From the NCBI GenBank assembly GCA_037447655.1, contig JBBHKE010003308.1:1-64000 (forward strand): a DNA stretch of 64,000 bases, written 5' to 3'. The translations under genes were made by a program, and so were the position numbers. The first letter of the stretch is position 1. Every line of letters starts with the position of its first letter. Shown piece after piece: positions 21,619 through 32,639 of this stretch. Under the pieces are notes generated by a model that was not told the DNA's origin, searched no databases, and worked only from the letters and a program-made list of their open reading frames with translations. The DNA comes from Zygnema cylindricum. Its lineage: Eukaryota > Streptophyta > Zygnematophyceae > Zygnematales > Zygnemataceae.

Positions 21619-22281
21619 CCGGGAGTTTCATGATTAGTGTGTTAATCTTTCTCTCCTGATATTCTACAAATCTCGTACTAGCAAGCTCAACATATAACGC
21701 AACAATATCATTGCAAAACTCTATCATGCTACCGCCTTTATAAACATAGGCCTCTATTTCATATTTTATTAATTGCTGCCTCTGTATAGTCTCACTCTTA
21801 TAAATCTTACTTAGTGTTTCCCAGATTTCCAAAGACTTGGTTAGATTTAAAAGAGTGATAGCTATGGACTTAGACACATATCTAAGTATGAGATGTTTAG
21901 CTATAGTGTTTTTATACTCCCAAGTTTTTCTGTCATTTTCTTCAATTTTTGGTTCAATTATAATCCCTACAAATGGAACCATAACCGAGAGCATAGCTCC
22001 CCTCACCATTGGTGTTCCTTTTTCCTTCTCCCCTTTTCCCCCTTCCATATCAATGATTTTCCCTTCACCTTCGGTTGCATCTGTACTTCGGTTGGTTTTT
22101 CTGGGAAGCCCTAGATGATTCTCCACAATGAGTTCCTCCAAAGCCCGATGGCGGACATCTCAATTTTCCTGAAACAATTCCCCATAAATGCTTTTCGAAA
22201 AGCAATCCCTCCATCGTAAACTCCGAATAAATGAAGTCGGTTCCATCAAACATAGGCACCGTAGATGATTGGCCCATAACG
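21617..22281 (-). pseudogene. Gag N-terminal fragment of gag-only element C1, fused in frame to BRR2
   Basis: It matches the gag start of C2 (33838-34494): RKTWEYKNTIAKHLILRY, LTKSLEIWETLSKIYKSE and YVYKGGSMIE are shared. The first codons lie in another frame (VMGQSSTVPMFDGTDF, ending near 22150). The copy stops after KLPD, where the C2 frame continues EYENI but this one enters BRR2 codons with no stop. The rest of C1 gag and its 3' LTR are absent. The joined frame is open from 22141 to 19640. Confidence 0.8.
22271..22280 (-). other. C1 primer-binding site
   Basis: GTTATGGGCC on minus is complementary to the anticodon arm of initiator tRNA-Met. The same site lies at 34484-34493 in C2. Confidence 0.65.
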
Positions 22282-22406
22282 TCAAACTCTGTGGGCTCTA
22301 TTGCCACACAGAATTCGCAGATCTAAAGAAGCTTATCTAGATAGTGCCGACTCCTAGTTGATACAAACCCAAATGAATCACACCTTGACACTTAGAACCC
22401 CAATAC
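22282..22406 (-). mobile_element. C1 5' LTR, inner piece
   Basis: It corresponds to 34495-34619 of C2 and to the end of the C2 3' LTR at 31217-31341. Copia M1 begins at 22407. The primer site lies on its other side. Confidence 0.8.
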
Positions 22407-23218
22407 TTTTGATCTACGACCACCGGTGCAAGTGGAGGAGCAACACTAATCGTAGAAGTAGACATGATACACTCTCAAAAGCTATCAAAAATCTCACCAA
22501 AGAGTTGTTTTCAAGTGCTCACCAATTCTTACACAAGCATCCAAACCTCTGAAAACTCTATCAGAATATAGAGTAGCATAAACAGTGAGAACTCCCACAG
22601 TTTCAGCACAATTGACCTGAAAACACTCAAGATATAATACTCAGAAGTTTCCCAAAAATTGTCAGCAGTTTTACTACTTGTAAGTCTGGATACATGATGT
22701 GTTCTAAGTTCTAAGTCTTATACTTGTGTTGTACTGGCAATACTAGTGTACTTCAGAGGTACGTCACTCTACTAGGCTAATACTAATCTGTCAAGCTACC
22801 ACTAAACTACCACTAAGCTACCACTGAGCTACCACTAAGCTACCACTGAGCTTCCACTAGGCTACCACTGAGCTACCCACTAACTTGAGGTCTGTTAACC
22901 TGATTTATATCGAAAGCAGTTGCGGTGTCCCGTACCGATTCATATACAAGATAGCAGCAGCGGCGTTGTTTGTACGGATCATATCCAAAGTAACCTCAGC
23001 TGCATTTGTCCAGTCTGTGTAGCAGCTGCGTTGCTGCGCGGCTCTGTCTGCATAGCAGTTGCGGTGCTCTGTCTGCACAACAGCTACGTTGCTGCGCTGC
23101 TCTGTATGCATAGCAGCTGCGTTGTCCTCAAGTGATGATGCATATCCTTACGCTTCAAATTACTACCTTTCTGCCGTCCAACTAATTTGTTGAGACTGAA
23201 AGCTTTCCAAAAACAACA
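22407..23218 (-). repeat. M1 3' LTR
   Basis: It ends (plus view) in CCAAAAACAACA beside the purine tract (23219-23230, CTCCCCTAAAGC). The left edge TTTTGATCTACG is a mutated TGTTGTTCTACG. It includes the Gag start codons and an 11-bp minisatellite (22796-22878). Confidence 0.88.
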
Positions 23219-23345
23219 CTCCCCTAAAGCTTTAGACTCAGTATACTGGCGCAGCTGCGATGTCAGACTAGCGCAGCATCGCAGCATATCAATATAGCAA
23301 TTAGCAAGTCACCCAATTCCACTACATCTCAATGGTGGACATATC

Positions 23346-24393
23346 TGCAATTCTGTGTCCTCCATTGGACCACAGAATACAGGAAGCCTCTAGATAGTAT
23401 TTAACTAACCCACTTTAAGCCACAACCACTGCTGCCCAAGAAGGCAAACTGACAATTTGACTGCACCCCTGTGTAGCGTGGACTCCCCTGAGTCCGTAGA
23501 AAAAAGAATCACTGAAAACGGCCAACCAGGCGATAAGTTATAGGGTGGCAAAGATGCCAATTTATACAAACTCTCTGAGAGAGAGGACTATCTACCTAAA
23601 TTTTCCTAAGTCCTAGTTTTTCCTAATTCCCTCTCACAGCTCCTATCTACTGCCTGTACGAACCAATCACAAAACTGTATAGTACTAGAAAGTACTACTG
23701 CCGATGTACTTTCTGTACGGCCTCTGTACGACAAGGCCATTAAGTGGACGCGTGTCCACTTTCCACTCGTCCGTACGTTCCTCGGAATTCCCGCGACCGA
23801 ATGATGTCTTCCCACGTGGCGCCAAGTCATGCCACGTAACTAAATGCCAAAATGACCACTCCGGGATTTCGGCGATGATGTGCGCCGTTGGATTATATGC
23901 GAAACGTAATCTTGGCCGGAATAAATACTTGCGCGATATTTGTTCCGATGTAGAAATAAAATGCGTGGTATCCGTTTTGAATTAGCGTCGTACGACGTAC
24001 TTTATAAAACTGTATATTTGTACGCCGTAAACAGTTTTGGTTAAATGAACTTTATCCTTTCGAACTAAATATATATCTATCACATACCATAGCACTTAGC
24101 ATTGGTCCTAGTCTATTAGGATAAAGCTGACCGCTACCGGTCGATTTGACGAACCGCAGGTACCGGGATCAAATCTCTGGTCCGTCAAGTATATTTTTAG
24201 TAACCTACTAAAAATAGTTGTCTGTTGAACTAAGGCAGCCATGGATCAACCTCTCTCTCTTTCCTTCAGTGACTACAGCAAGTATGGGGGCTAGAGAGCG
24301 GAGGTGGAGGCAGGCTGTCCGTCCTTTTCTTTTTCCTTTTATAAAAACATATTTAAACCTAGAAAATACTCTAGAAATCTATAAATTTCAACA
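23346..24393 (-). mobile_element. Solo LTR related to copia A, nested in M1
   Basis: It begins TGCAATTCTGTGTCCTCC, the inverse of the copia A LTR end, and ends AAATTTCAACA. ATATC flanks both sides (23341-23345 and 24394-24398). M2 lacks it: the M2 sequence at the same place runs straight from GATGGACTT into ATCGCAGCG. It carries the antisense tRNA-like hairpin near 24160 and T5 near 24195. Confidence 0.92.
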
Positions 24394-24431
24394 ATATCGC
24401 AGCGTGGCAGTAAAACAGTGCAGCAATTGAA

Positions 24432-27400
24432 CTATTCACTTAATCCCACTGAGTTCCTACAATACCTAAGCTTAGGAGCAGGGAGAGCTTTAGTGAGCAT
24501 ATCAGCAATCATTTTTCCATCTGGAAAATAACATAAATTAATCACTCTAGAGAACACTTTTTCTCTTACAAAGTGTAATCTTACATCTATGTGCTTGCTT
24601 TTGAAATGATGACTTGGGTTAGAAGCAATGGCAATGGCAGCCTGGTTATCACACCAGATCACGTGTGGACGAACCTGCATGTATCCTAGTTCTTGTAAAA
24701 TGAATTTTACCCATATGAGTTCTTTAAGGGCCAAGCTTGCCGCCGTATATTCTGACTCCATTGTCGATTGTGCTGTCACCTTTTGAAGTTTGCTGCTCCA
24801 ACAGAAAGTACCGTTCCCAATTTGTAGAACAAATCCCGTGGTGGATTTCCGGCTTGGCATGTCGCCATAGCTTGCATCACTCTACGTTTGCAGTTTTACT
24901 TCTCCTTCGCCTAGTGTGAGTTTGAGGTCTTTACTTCCGGCCAAATATCTTAATTCTCTCCTTGTTGCATCAAAGTCAGATTTTCTCGGATTCTCTAGAC
25001 TCATGCTCAGTACCTTAACTAATGCAGCAATGTCAAGACGGGTACAATTCATGAAATATATTAAGCTTCCCACTATCTGTCTATAAGGTATTTGTGTCAT
25101 ATAATCATTCTCCCCTGATTCTTAATACTCGCTAAGAATGACACCTGGTTTTGTCTCTTCTCCCTCTAACTTCTGTCGAAACTCCATTGAAGTTAAACAT
25201 CCTTTTTCCCCCCCGCATTTCGTACTTATCTAACCTGTTTCCAATAGCCTCCTTTTAATTCAATTTTATTTCTTTCTTATTTCAGTCCCTCTCTACGTGG
25301 ATACCCAAAATATATTTTGCATCACCGAGGTCTTTCATCTCGAACCGTGAGTTTAGAGCAGTTTTGATTTTGTTAATTTAAGCTATTGATTTGCTAATTA
25401 ATAGTAAATCATCTAAATACACGGCTCTATACACTATCCCATTTTCACCCTTTAGAACGTAGACAGAGTGATCAAAACTTATCCTTTGAAAACCTAGGCT
25501 AGTTAGGAATTCATCAAGCTTTAGATTCCACTGTCTGGGGGGCTATTTTAGGCCGTACAGAGATTTTAGCAACTTGCATACTAAGTGCTCTTTTCCTGGT
25601 TCCACATACTTTTGAGTTTGCTGCATGTAAATGGTCTCTTCCACTTCTCCGTGCAAAAAGGTCGTCTTTACATCCATCTGATGTATTTCCATATCTTCTA
25701 TAGCAGCTAGGAACAGCAAAATCCTAACTGTCGGAAATCTTACAACCGAAGAAAATGTTTCTTCAAAATCAATTCCTTCCTTTTGATTATACCCCTTTGC
25801 CACAAGTTTGGCCTTATAACGTTGAATGGTGTTGTTGGGATTAAACTTCACCTTAAATACCCATTTGATGCCGATTGCTTTTCGGTCCGGAGGAAGGTCC
25901 ACAAGCTCCCATGTTTGAGCCTCGAATTAGACTTCATTTCGTCGTTTGCTGCCTCGATCCAGTGATTCCGTTCTGGTGATGAGAAGGCCTCGTGAATGGT
26001 TAAAGGCTCCCTGAGGTTGCCGAGTAGGCAAAGTGAGAGCTTGCTTGCAAGCGGTAGTTGGATCTTCTTCCCCCCGGAAATTCAAAGGCTGAGATCGTCG
26101 GATGGCGCGCATTGCGCTGATTGCACTGGTTGCTCTCCGTGGGGATTGATTGTTGTTGGTCCGGGTGGAACTGGACTTGTTGAGGAAGTCGGAGAGAGTC
26201 TGACTCTGGAGTCACCACCGGAGAAAGTTGCACCTGCGGAACAATTTCTTGCATGCAATCTAGAATGACATATTCCTGTACTTTTTGATTCTTTTGCTGC
26301 TCTGTCATTTTAAATAAATATATCCAGTCTAGTTCATCTTTGACAATGATATTCCGTGCTACAACTATTTTCTGCTTCTCAAATACAAAGACTCTGTAAC
26401 CTTTAGAGTGATCATCATATCCTAACAAATTAGCTGGTAATCCTTTCGGTTCCATTTTCCATCTATCCGATGACTTATTTAAGATAAAGCATTGACTACC
26501 AAAGACTTTCAAATGGCTAACATCTGGTTTGCTACCTGTCCAGATCTCATAAGGAGTAGTGTCTACGGATCTGGATCCTATCCTATTCTTAATATAAACT
26601 GCACAATTTAGAGCATCAGCCCAGAATTTCGGATCCACATTTTTATCTCCGAGCATCGACCTAGAGTCTCCGTGAGAGTTCTATTTAGTCTTTCCGACAC
26701 CCCATTTTGTTCCGGTGAATATGGAACAGTCAATAGATGACTAATACCTTCTTCCAGTAAAAAGGTTTCAAATTCTTTCGATGTATATTCACCACCATTG
26801 TCCCATCTGAGCTGCAAAATAGGTGAATTATGAAGTTTTTCAACCCATGCTTTATAGTGTTTGAAGTGACCAAACACTTCACTTTTCTCCTTCATGAAGT
26901 AAACTTTGGTAAACCTGGAGAAATCATATGTGAAGGTGACCATATATTTCATCCCCCGGCAGATGGAACCTTCGCATGACCAAAAACATCCGAGTGAATT
27001 TGTTTTAAAAGTTTTGTTGACTGATGCTCCGACTCTTTAAGAAATGGCAATATGTGGATTTTGCCCAAAGCGCAACCATCAGAAGTTTTGACCGGCTCAT
27101 CTGTGATTGATACACCCTCTATTTTTCCAGCAATGACCATTTTTCTCAAACTATCATAGTTTACATGGCCTGATCTTTTATGCACAACTTATCTGAGTGC
27201 AAAACACCGGAGTACAGAACATCATTCTCCTTGGTATTAGCCATATCTATGGGGTACATCTTGCTACTATCTCTAATACCTGTAACTGCAACCTTGCCAT
27301 TTTTGCTAACAACCTGCCGACCATTTTTCAAATTAACCACAAAGCCTTTACTCTCTACCAATGACGTAGAAAACAGATTTTTCTTAAAGTCAGGCACAAA

Positions 27401-28587
27401 TAAGACATTGTGAAAAGTCCTTTCAATAGCTTTTCCTTCTACATCAACTAGCAAGAACACATTACCAACGGCACGAGTCTAGACACTCATTCCACAAGCA
27501 TAATAAATATTTTTCTCCGGCGTTGCTTTCAGATTTTTGAAGATGGCCTTGTTCCAGCACATGTGCGGTGACGCTCCGGTATCCATTATCTATCTAGGGT
27601 CATTTGCGCCCTCCATTGTTGCCGCCATAGCGAATAGATATCTGTCTTCCTCCTTAGGAAAAGTAAGAGTCTCGTCCTGGAGTGATGAAGATGCTGAAAA
27701 CAATGCATTTCCACGAAGTGTAGGCCCCGTGAAGCTTTTGTAAAACTGACTTTGTTGCCATCCCGGCCTATATAAACCTCTATCGTTAGCATGTTTAAGT
27801 TTAGGATAGAATTTGTATCCATGACCTCTCTCACTACAATAAAAACATGCATTGTTGGAATGTTTATTTCCACCCTGATTAAACTGTCTGAACTGGTTAA
27901 ACTGATTACGTTGCTGATTAAACTGACCTTTCTTCCCAAAGTCTGAATTAAAAGCCTGTACTTGCTCAACATTGAGAATATTAGATGTAGATTCTTCCTC
28001 TAGTAAAATAGTAATGGCTAACTGTAAAGTCCAGCTAGCTTTATCTTTTTGTTTGAGCATGTCAGATGCTCCTTTCATACTACGAGGGAGACCCCTCATG
28101 AGCAAAGCTACCTGTTGAAACGAAAGAAACACCCCATCTGCACAAGCATGTGCATCTACAAGAATGCGAAATTTGTTAGAATATTCAGCCATTGTACCGC
28201 CAGTGTACTCATAGTCCCAAATTTTCCCAGCCAATAGAAGCTCTTCCTAGACATTAGTTTTTTGATAATCAGTTTTAAGAGATTTCCAGATATCAATTGC
28301 TTTTTTTCATTTTTATCCGAGACATAGCTAAGTCCAAAGATATACAAAATTTCAGAATAGAACGAGCTTGCGTATTTTTCTTAGACCATGATGGATCAGA
28401 TTCATCCAGCGAACCATCCTATATATCCAAAAGATTGACATTCTCAAAATGTGTCTCTACCATATCCGCCCAGTAAAACATACTTTTCCCTCGAAAAGAG
28501 AGGAATTCTTGAAGACATGCCCATAACCTGTTGTTCTACGACCACCGGTGCAGGTGGAGGAGCAGCAGTAGTAGTAGAAGTAGACAT
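24432..28587 (-). pseudogene. M1 gag-pol polyprotein, decayed
   Basis: Ty1/copia order: Gag, protease, integrase, reverse transcriptase, RNase H. The ATG at 28587 lies in the LTR. The zinc knuckle CFYCSERGHGYKF has lost its last Cys. The protease region is broken near 27590. The GAG-pre-integrase and integrase segments are at 26608-27460 (FTYDFSRF, DNGGEYTSKEFE, EQNGVSERLNR). The integrase C-terminal region is at 26000-26656, the reverse transcriptase at 25390-25902 (GIKWVFKVKFNPNN) and RNase H at 24432-25100 (WCDNQAAIAIASNP, ending at TAG 24432). Many stops and frameshifts make it non-functional. Confidence 0.9.
28519..28528 (-). other. M1 primer-binding site
   Basis: GGTTATGGGC on minus lies directly after the 5' LTR end. 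It is complementary to the anticodon arm of initiator tRNA-Met, the half-tRNA primer type known from Drosophila copia and Ty5. Here the same bases are codons of Gag. Confidence 0.75.
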
Positions 28588-29327
28588 GATACACTCTTAG
28601 AAGCTATCAAGAATCCCACCAAACAGTTGTTTTCAAGTGCTCACCAATTCTTACACAAGCATCCAAACCTCTCAAAACTCTATCAGAATAAAGAGTAGCA
28701 TAAACAGTGACAACTCCCAAAGTTTCAGCATAATTGACCCGAAAGCACTCAAGATATAATAATCAGAAGTTTCCCAAAAACAATTTGCAGTTTTACTACT
28801 TGTAAGTCTGGATATAGGATGTGTTCTGAGTTCTAAGTCTTATACTTGTGTTGTACTGGCAATACTAGTGTACCTAAGAGGTATGTCACTCTACTAGGCT
28901 AATATTAATCTGTCAAGCTACAACTGAGCTACCACTAAGCTACCACTAAGGTACCACTGAGCTACCACTATGCTACCACTGAGCTACCCACTAAGTTGAG
29001 GTTTGTTGACCTGATTCATATCAAAAGTAACTGCAGTGTCCCGTACCAAATCATATCCAAGATAGCAGCAGCTGCGTTGTTTGTACGGATCATATCCAAA
29101 GTAACCGCAACTGCGTTTGTCCTGTCTGTGTAGCAGCTGCGCTGCTGCGCTGCTCTGTCTGATAGCAACTGCGCTGCTCTGTCTGCACAACATCTACGTT
29201 GCTGCGCTGCTCTGTATGCATAGCAGCTGCGTTGTCCTCAAGTGATGACGCATATCTTACGCTTCAAATTACTACCTTTCTACCGTCCTACTAATTTGCT
29301 GAGACTGAAAGCTTTCCAAAAACAACA
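28529..29327 (-). repeat. M1 5' LTR
   Basis: It runs from TGTTGTTCTACG (28529) to CCAAAAACAACA (29327), so the inverted ends are TGTTG and CAACA. Inside are an 11-bp minisatellite (28917-28988) and a GCAGCTGCGCTGCTCTGTC-rich block. It encodes the first Gag residues. Confidence 0.9.
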
Positions 29328-30678
29328 AATACAACTTCACCCCTGTGAAAAGAAGACCTTCTGTGTGCTTAATTCCACCACAGAATGCAAAGCTTGAACA
29401 TGTGTTTTGGAAAATATTCACCACTTTGACTTTCCTACTGAATAAGTGCCACCGTGGCACGCAAAAACCTCTGACTGACAACACCCCTGTGTAGCTTAGA
29501 CTCCCTTGAGTCCGCAGCAAAAAAAGTCATTGAATTTGCTCCCTTGAGCATTAAGTTATGGCTGGTTAAAGATGACCTTTATAGTTACAAGCTCTTTAAG
29601 ATAGAGGTACCTAAATATCACTAAGTCTTGGTCTGCCTACTGACGACTATATACTACTAAACCCTAGTCCAATAGGAACACTATATAGTACAAGAAGATA
29701 CAATGGGAGATGTACTTATTGTACGACCATTGTACGACATGGTCTACAAGGAGAAACCTGTCAATTCGGGAGACATGGTTCCTCCACCCATCTTCTCTGG
29801 TATCAAATAATGTGACGCCATATGGCATCGCGTGATGTTATCTCTAAATGCCGCCAAAAGCTCACTTCGCGTGGCGGCTACAATGCCGGTTGTGCGATCA
29901 AAACATATTTTACACGGTTCAGATTCGCGTAGATGCATGAATTGTTCCTCGACGTTAGTCTGGTGTTAATTAGCTGTTACGTTAATGTTTATATATCTTT
30001 GAAAGCTATCACGTGTATCGTTTTGATAACGCCTTAGTGGATAAGGCGTTTCACTATTCAAATCTCCATAGACTTAGGTTCAACTCCTGTCTATAGCAAC
30101 TTTTAGATATTTGTCAGTTTGTGTGGGAATTCTCTACCTGAACACTTTTAAATACCTATTGTACCCAATATATCTTAACGTTGATTTAGTCTATAGGCTA
30201 AAGCTAACCACTATCAACTCTTTTAACGGCTGGTTGGTACCAGGAACAAATCCCGGTTTTGTCAGACTCTTTTTGGTACAAACTAAGTATTAGCCTATTC
30301 TGTGTCTCCTTGGACATTATAGACAGCCATGGCTCTAGCTCCGTTGATTTAGTCTATAGGCTAAAGCTAACCACTATCAAGTCCTTTAACGGCTGGTTGG
30401 TACCAAGAACAAATCCCGGTTTTGTCAGACTCTTTTTGGTACAAACTAAGTATTAGCCTATTCTTTGTCTCCTTGGACATTATAGACAGCCATGGCTCTA
30501 GCTCTCTCTCCGGTCTTCAATGATTGCAACAAGTATGGGGGCTCTAGCTCTCTCTCTGGTCTTCAATGATTGCAACAAGTATGGGGACTGGAGAGTTTGA
30601 GCGAGAAGAAGGTTGCCTTTGCTAACTTACATTATTTATATTTCCAACACAGACCTAGAAAATACACGAATTTCAACA
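29328..30678 (-). mobile_element. C1 5' LTR, outer piece, with internal duplication
   Basis: It continues the C-type LTR after the AATAC duplication and ends CGAATTTCAACA at 30678. Compared with the C2 LTR it has an extra direct copy of about 160 bases (TTGATTTAGTCTATAGGC at 30180 and again at 30342) and a short repeat of TCTTCAATGATTGCAACAAG. It holds the A-box/B-box tRNA-like unit at 30028-30103 in antisense. Confidence 0.85.
30028..30103 (+). promoter_or_regulatory. tRNA-like unit with Pol III A box, B box and T-run, antisense in C1 LTR
   Basis: TAGTGGATAAG (30035-30045) fits the A-box consensus TRGYNNANNNG and GTTCAACTC (30079-30087) fits the B-box consensus GWTCRANNC, spaced as in tRNA genes; TTTT follows at about 30100. 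The D-arm pairs (ACGCC with GGCGT), but the acceptor ends do not, so it is not a working tRNA. The same unit recurs in C2 LTRs near 32041-32112 and 41213-41282. Confidence 0.5.
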
Positions 30679-31216
30679 AGTTAGGGGTTGTCCACACATT
30701 ATAACTTGATACCAAGTGATGATGCCCATTATTTTATACCATGTTACTCTATTAATCACGGTGGAAGTTTGCTTGCTATGTATCATTCTAGGTGGCACTA
30801 GCAATTCAAAATTTGCTACCCAAAATCTAATATTAACCTTAAAAGGAACGATATACACGTTTTTTACACTTAATGACTAAGTATCTGCTATGATAACCTC
30901 ATTTGGCTTAATGCATGACATTGCAATTGCAATGATTTAATTAAACTGTGTATCATTAATTTAATCCAAATAAATTATTAATTGAATTTCACTAATGTTG
31001 CAGGTTGAGAGCCTCTTGGTGAAATTCAATATTTTGACCTACCAATAATTGATATGTCGGTCTAATATATCGCTATGACAAATATAGCAATCAACTGTGA
31101 TGTTTAGCGATGAGTTATAGAATGTCGCGATACCTCAACACGTTGGTACGGAATGGATTGTCAAAAAAAAATTAAAAAGTCTCCCCCCCCCCACAAAAGT
31201 CTCCCCCCACACCTTG
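30679..31216. repeat. Flanking block D1 (duplicated at 41658-42236)
   Basis: It starts AGTTAGGGGTTGTCCACACA and matches 41658 onward for about 500 bases with few changes, up to a poly-C/ACAAAAGT microsatellite. It is not an LTR part and has no gene. Its repetition shows that the M1 and M2 regions are copies of one segment. Confidence 0.85.
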
Positions 31217-32477
31217 TGAAACTCTGTGGACTCCATTGCCACACAAAATTCGCAAATCCAAAGAAACTTATCTAGATAGTGCCGACTCCAACTTGATACA
31301 AACCCAAATGAATGACACCTTAACACTTAAAACCCCAATACAGCTTCACCCTTGTGAAATGAAGACCTTCTGTATGCTCAGTTCCACCACAGAATGCAAA
31401 GCTTAAACATGTGTTTTGGACAATATTCCCCACTTAGACTTTCCCACTGAATAAGTGCCACCATTGCACGAAAAAACCTCTGACTTACTACACCCGTGTG
31501 TAGCCTAGACTCCCTTGAGTCCGCAGCAAAAAGAATCATTGAATTTGCTCCCTTGAGCATTAAGTTATGGCTGGTCAAAGATGACCTTTATCGTTACAAG
31601 TTCTCTTAGAGAGAGGTACTTAAATATCACTAAGTCTTGGTCTGCCTACTCACGACTACCTACTAATAAACCCTAGTCCAATCGGAACACTATATAGTAC
31701 AAAAAAATACAATAGGAGATGTACTTATTGTACGGCCATTATACGACATGGTCTACAAGGTGACACTTGTCAAATCGGGAGCCATGGTTCATCCTCCTAT
31801 CTTGTCCGGTATCAAATAATATAACGCCACTTGGCACCGCGTGACGTTATCTCCGAACGCCTTTAAAAGCTCGCTTCGCGTGGCGGCTAGAATGCCGACC
31901 CTCTGATCAAAACATATTTTACACGGTTTAGATTCTCGTAGATGCATGAATTGTTCCTCTTCGTTAGTTTGGTGTTAATTAGCTGTTAGGTTAATGTTTA
32001 TATATCTTTGAAACCTATCACGTGTATTGTTTTGATAACGCCTTAGTGGATAAGGCGTTTTACTATTCAAATCTCCATAGACCTAGGTTCAACTCCGGTC
32101 TAGAGTAACTTTTAGATATTTGTCAGTTTGTGTGGGAATTCTCTACCTGAACACTTTTAAATACCTATTGTACCCAATATATCTTAACGTTGATTTAGTC
32201 TGTAGGCCAAAGCTACCCACTATGAACTCCTTTAACGGCTGGTTGGTACCAGGAATAAATCCTGGTTCCGTTAGACTCTTTTTGGTACAAACTCAGTATT
32301 AGCCTATTCTATGTCTCCTTGGACATTATAGACAGCCATGGCTCTAGCTCTCTCTTCGGTCTTCAGTGACTGCAACAAGTATGGGGACTGGAGAGTTTGA
32401 GCGAGAAAAAGGCTGCCTTTGCTAACTTACATTATTTATATTTCCAATATAGACTTAGAAAATACATCAATTCAACA
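31217..32477 (-). repeat. C2 3' LTR (1,261 bp), with uninterrupted M target site
   Basis: It begins TGAAACTCTGTGGACTCC and ends TCAATTCAACA beside the purine tract of an inner CTCCCATTATTTT. The AATAC at 31337-31341 is the site where M1 and M2 entered the 5' LTRs of C1 and C2; here it is empty. Confidence 0.9.
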
Positions 32478-32639
32478 CTCCCATTATTTTATTGTCTACT
32501 TTCTTTTCAACTCCACTAAAACATTATTTATTTTTTTCTTTCTTTCCTCTTTCTTTTCTCCTCATAAAACTTTAAGTGAATACCCTCGTATTTAAAGAAT
32601 TGTATTAGATGAACTGAAATAATAATTACATCACTCATT

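Larger units (their letters stand above)
22407..29327 (-). mobile_element. Copia element M1 (full length, with nested solo LTR)
   Basis: Bounded by LTRs at 28529-29327 (5') and 22407-23218 (3'), with AATAC on both sides (22402-22406 and 29328-29332). Without the nested solo LTR (23346-24393 plus its duplication) it is about 5.87 kb, like M2. It sits inside the 5' LTR of C1. Confidence 0.93.

Noticed and set aside
22796-22878. CRISPR-like or satellite array in GAGCTACCACT repeats
   Set aside because: The units are contiguous 11-mers without spacers and lie inside LTRs; it is an LTR minisatellite.
30028-30103. Functional tRNA gene
   Set aside because: A and B boxes fit, but the acceptor arms do not pair and no anticodon arm folds; it is called tRNA-like only.
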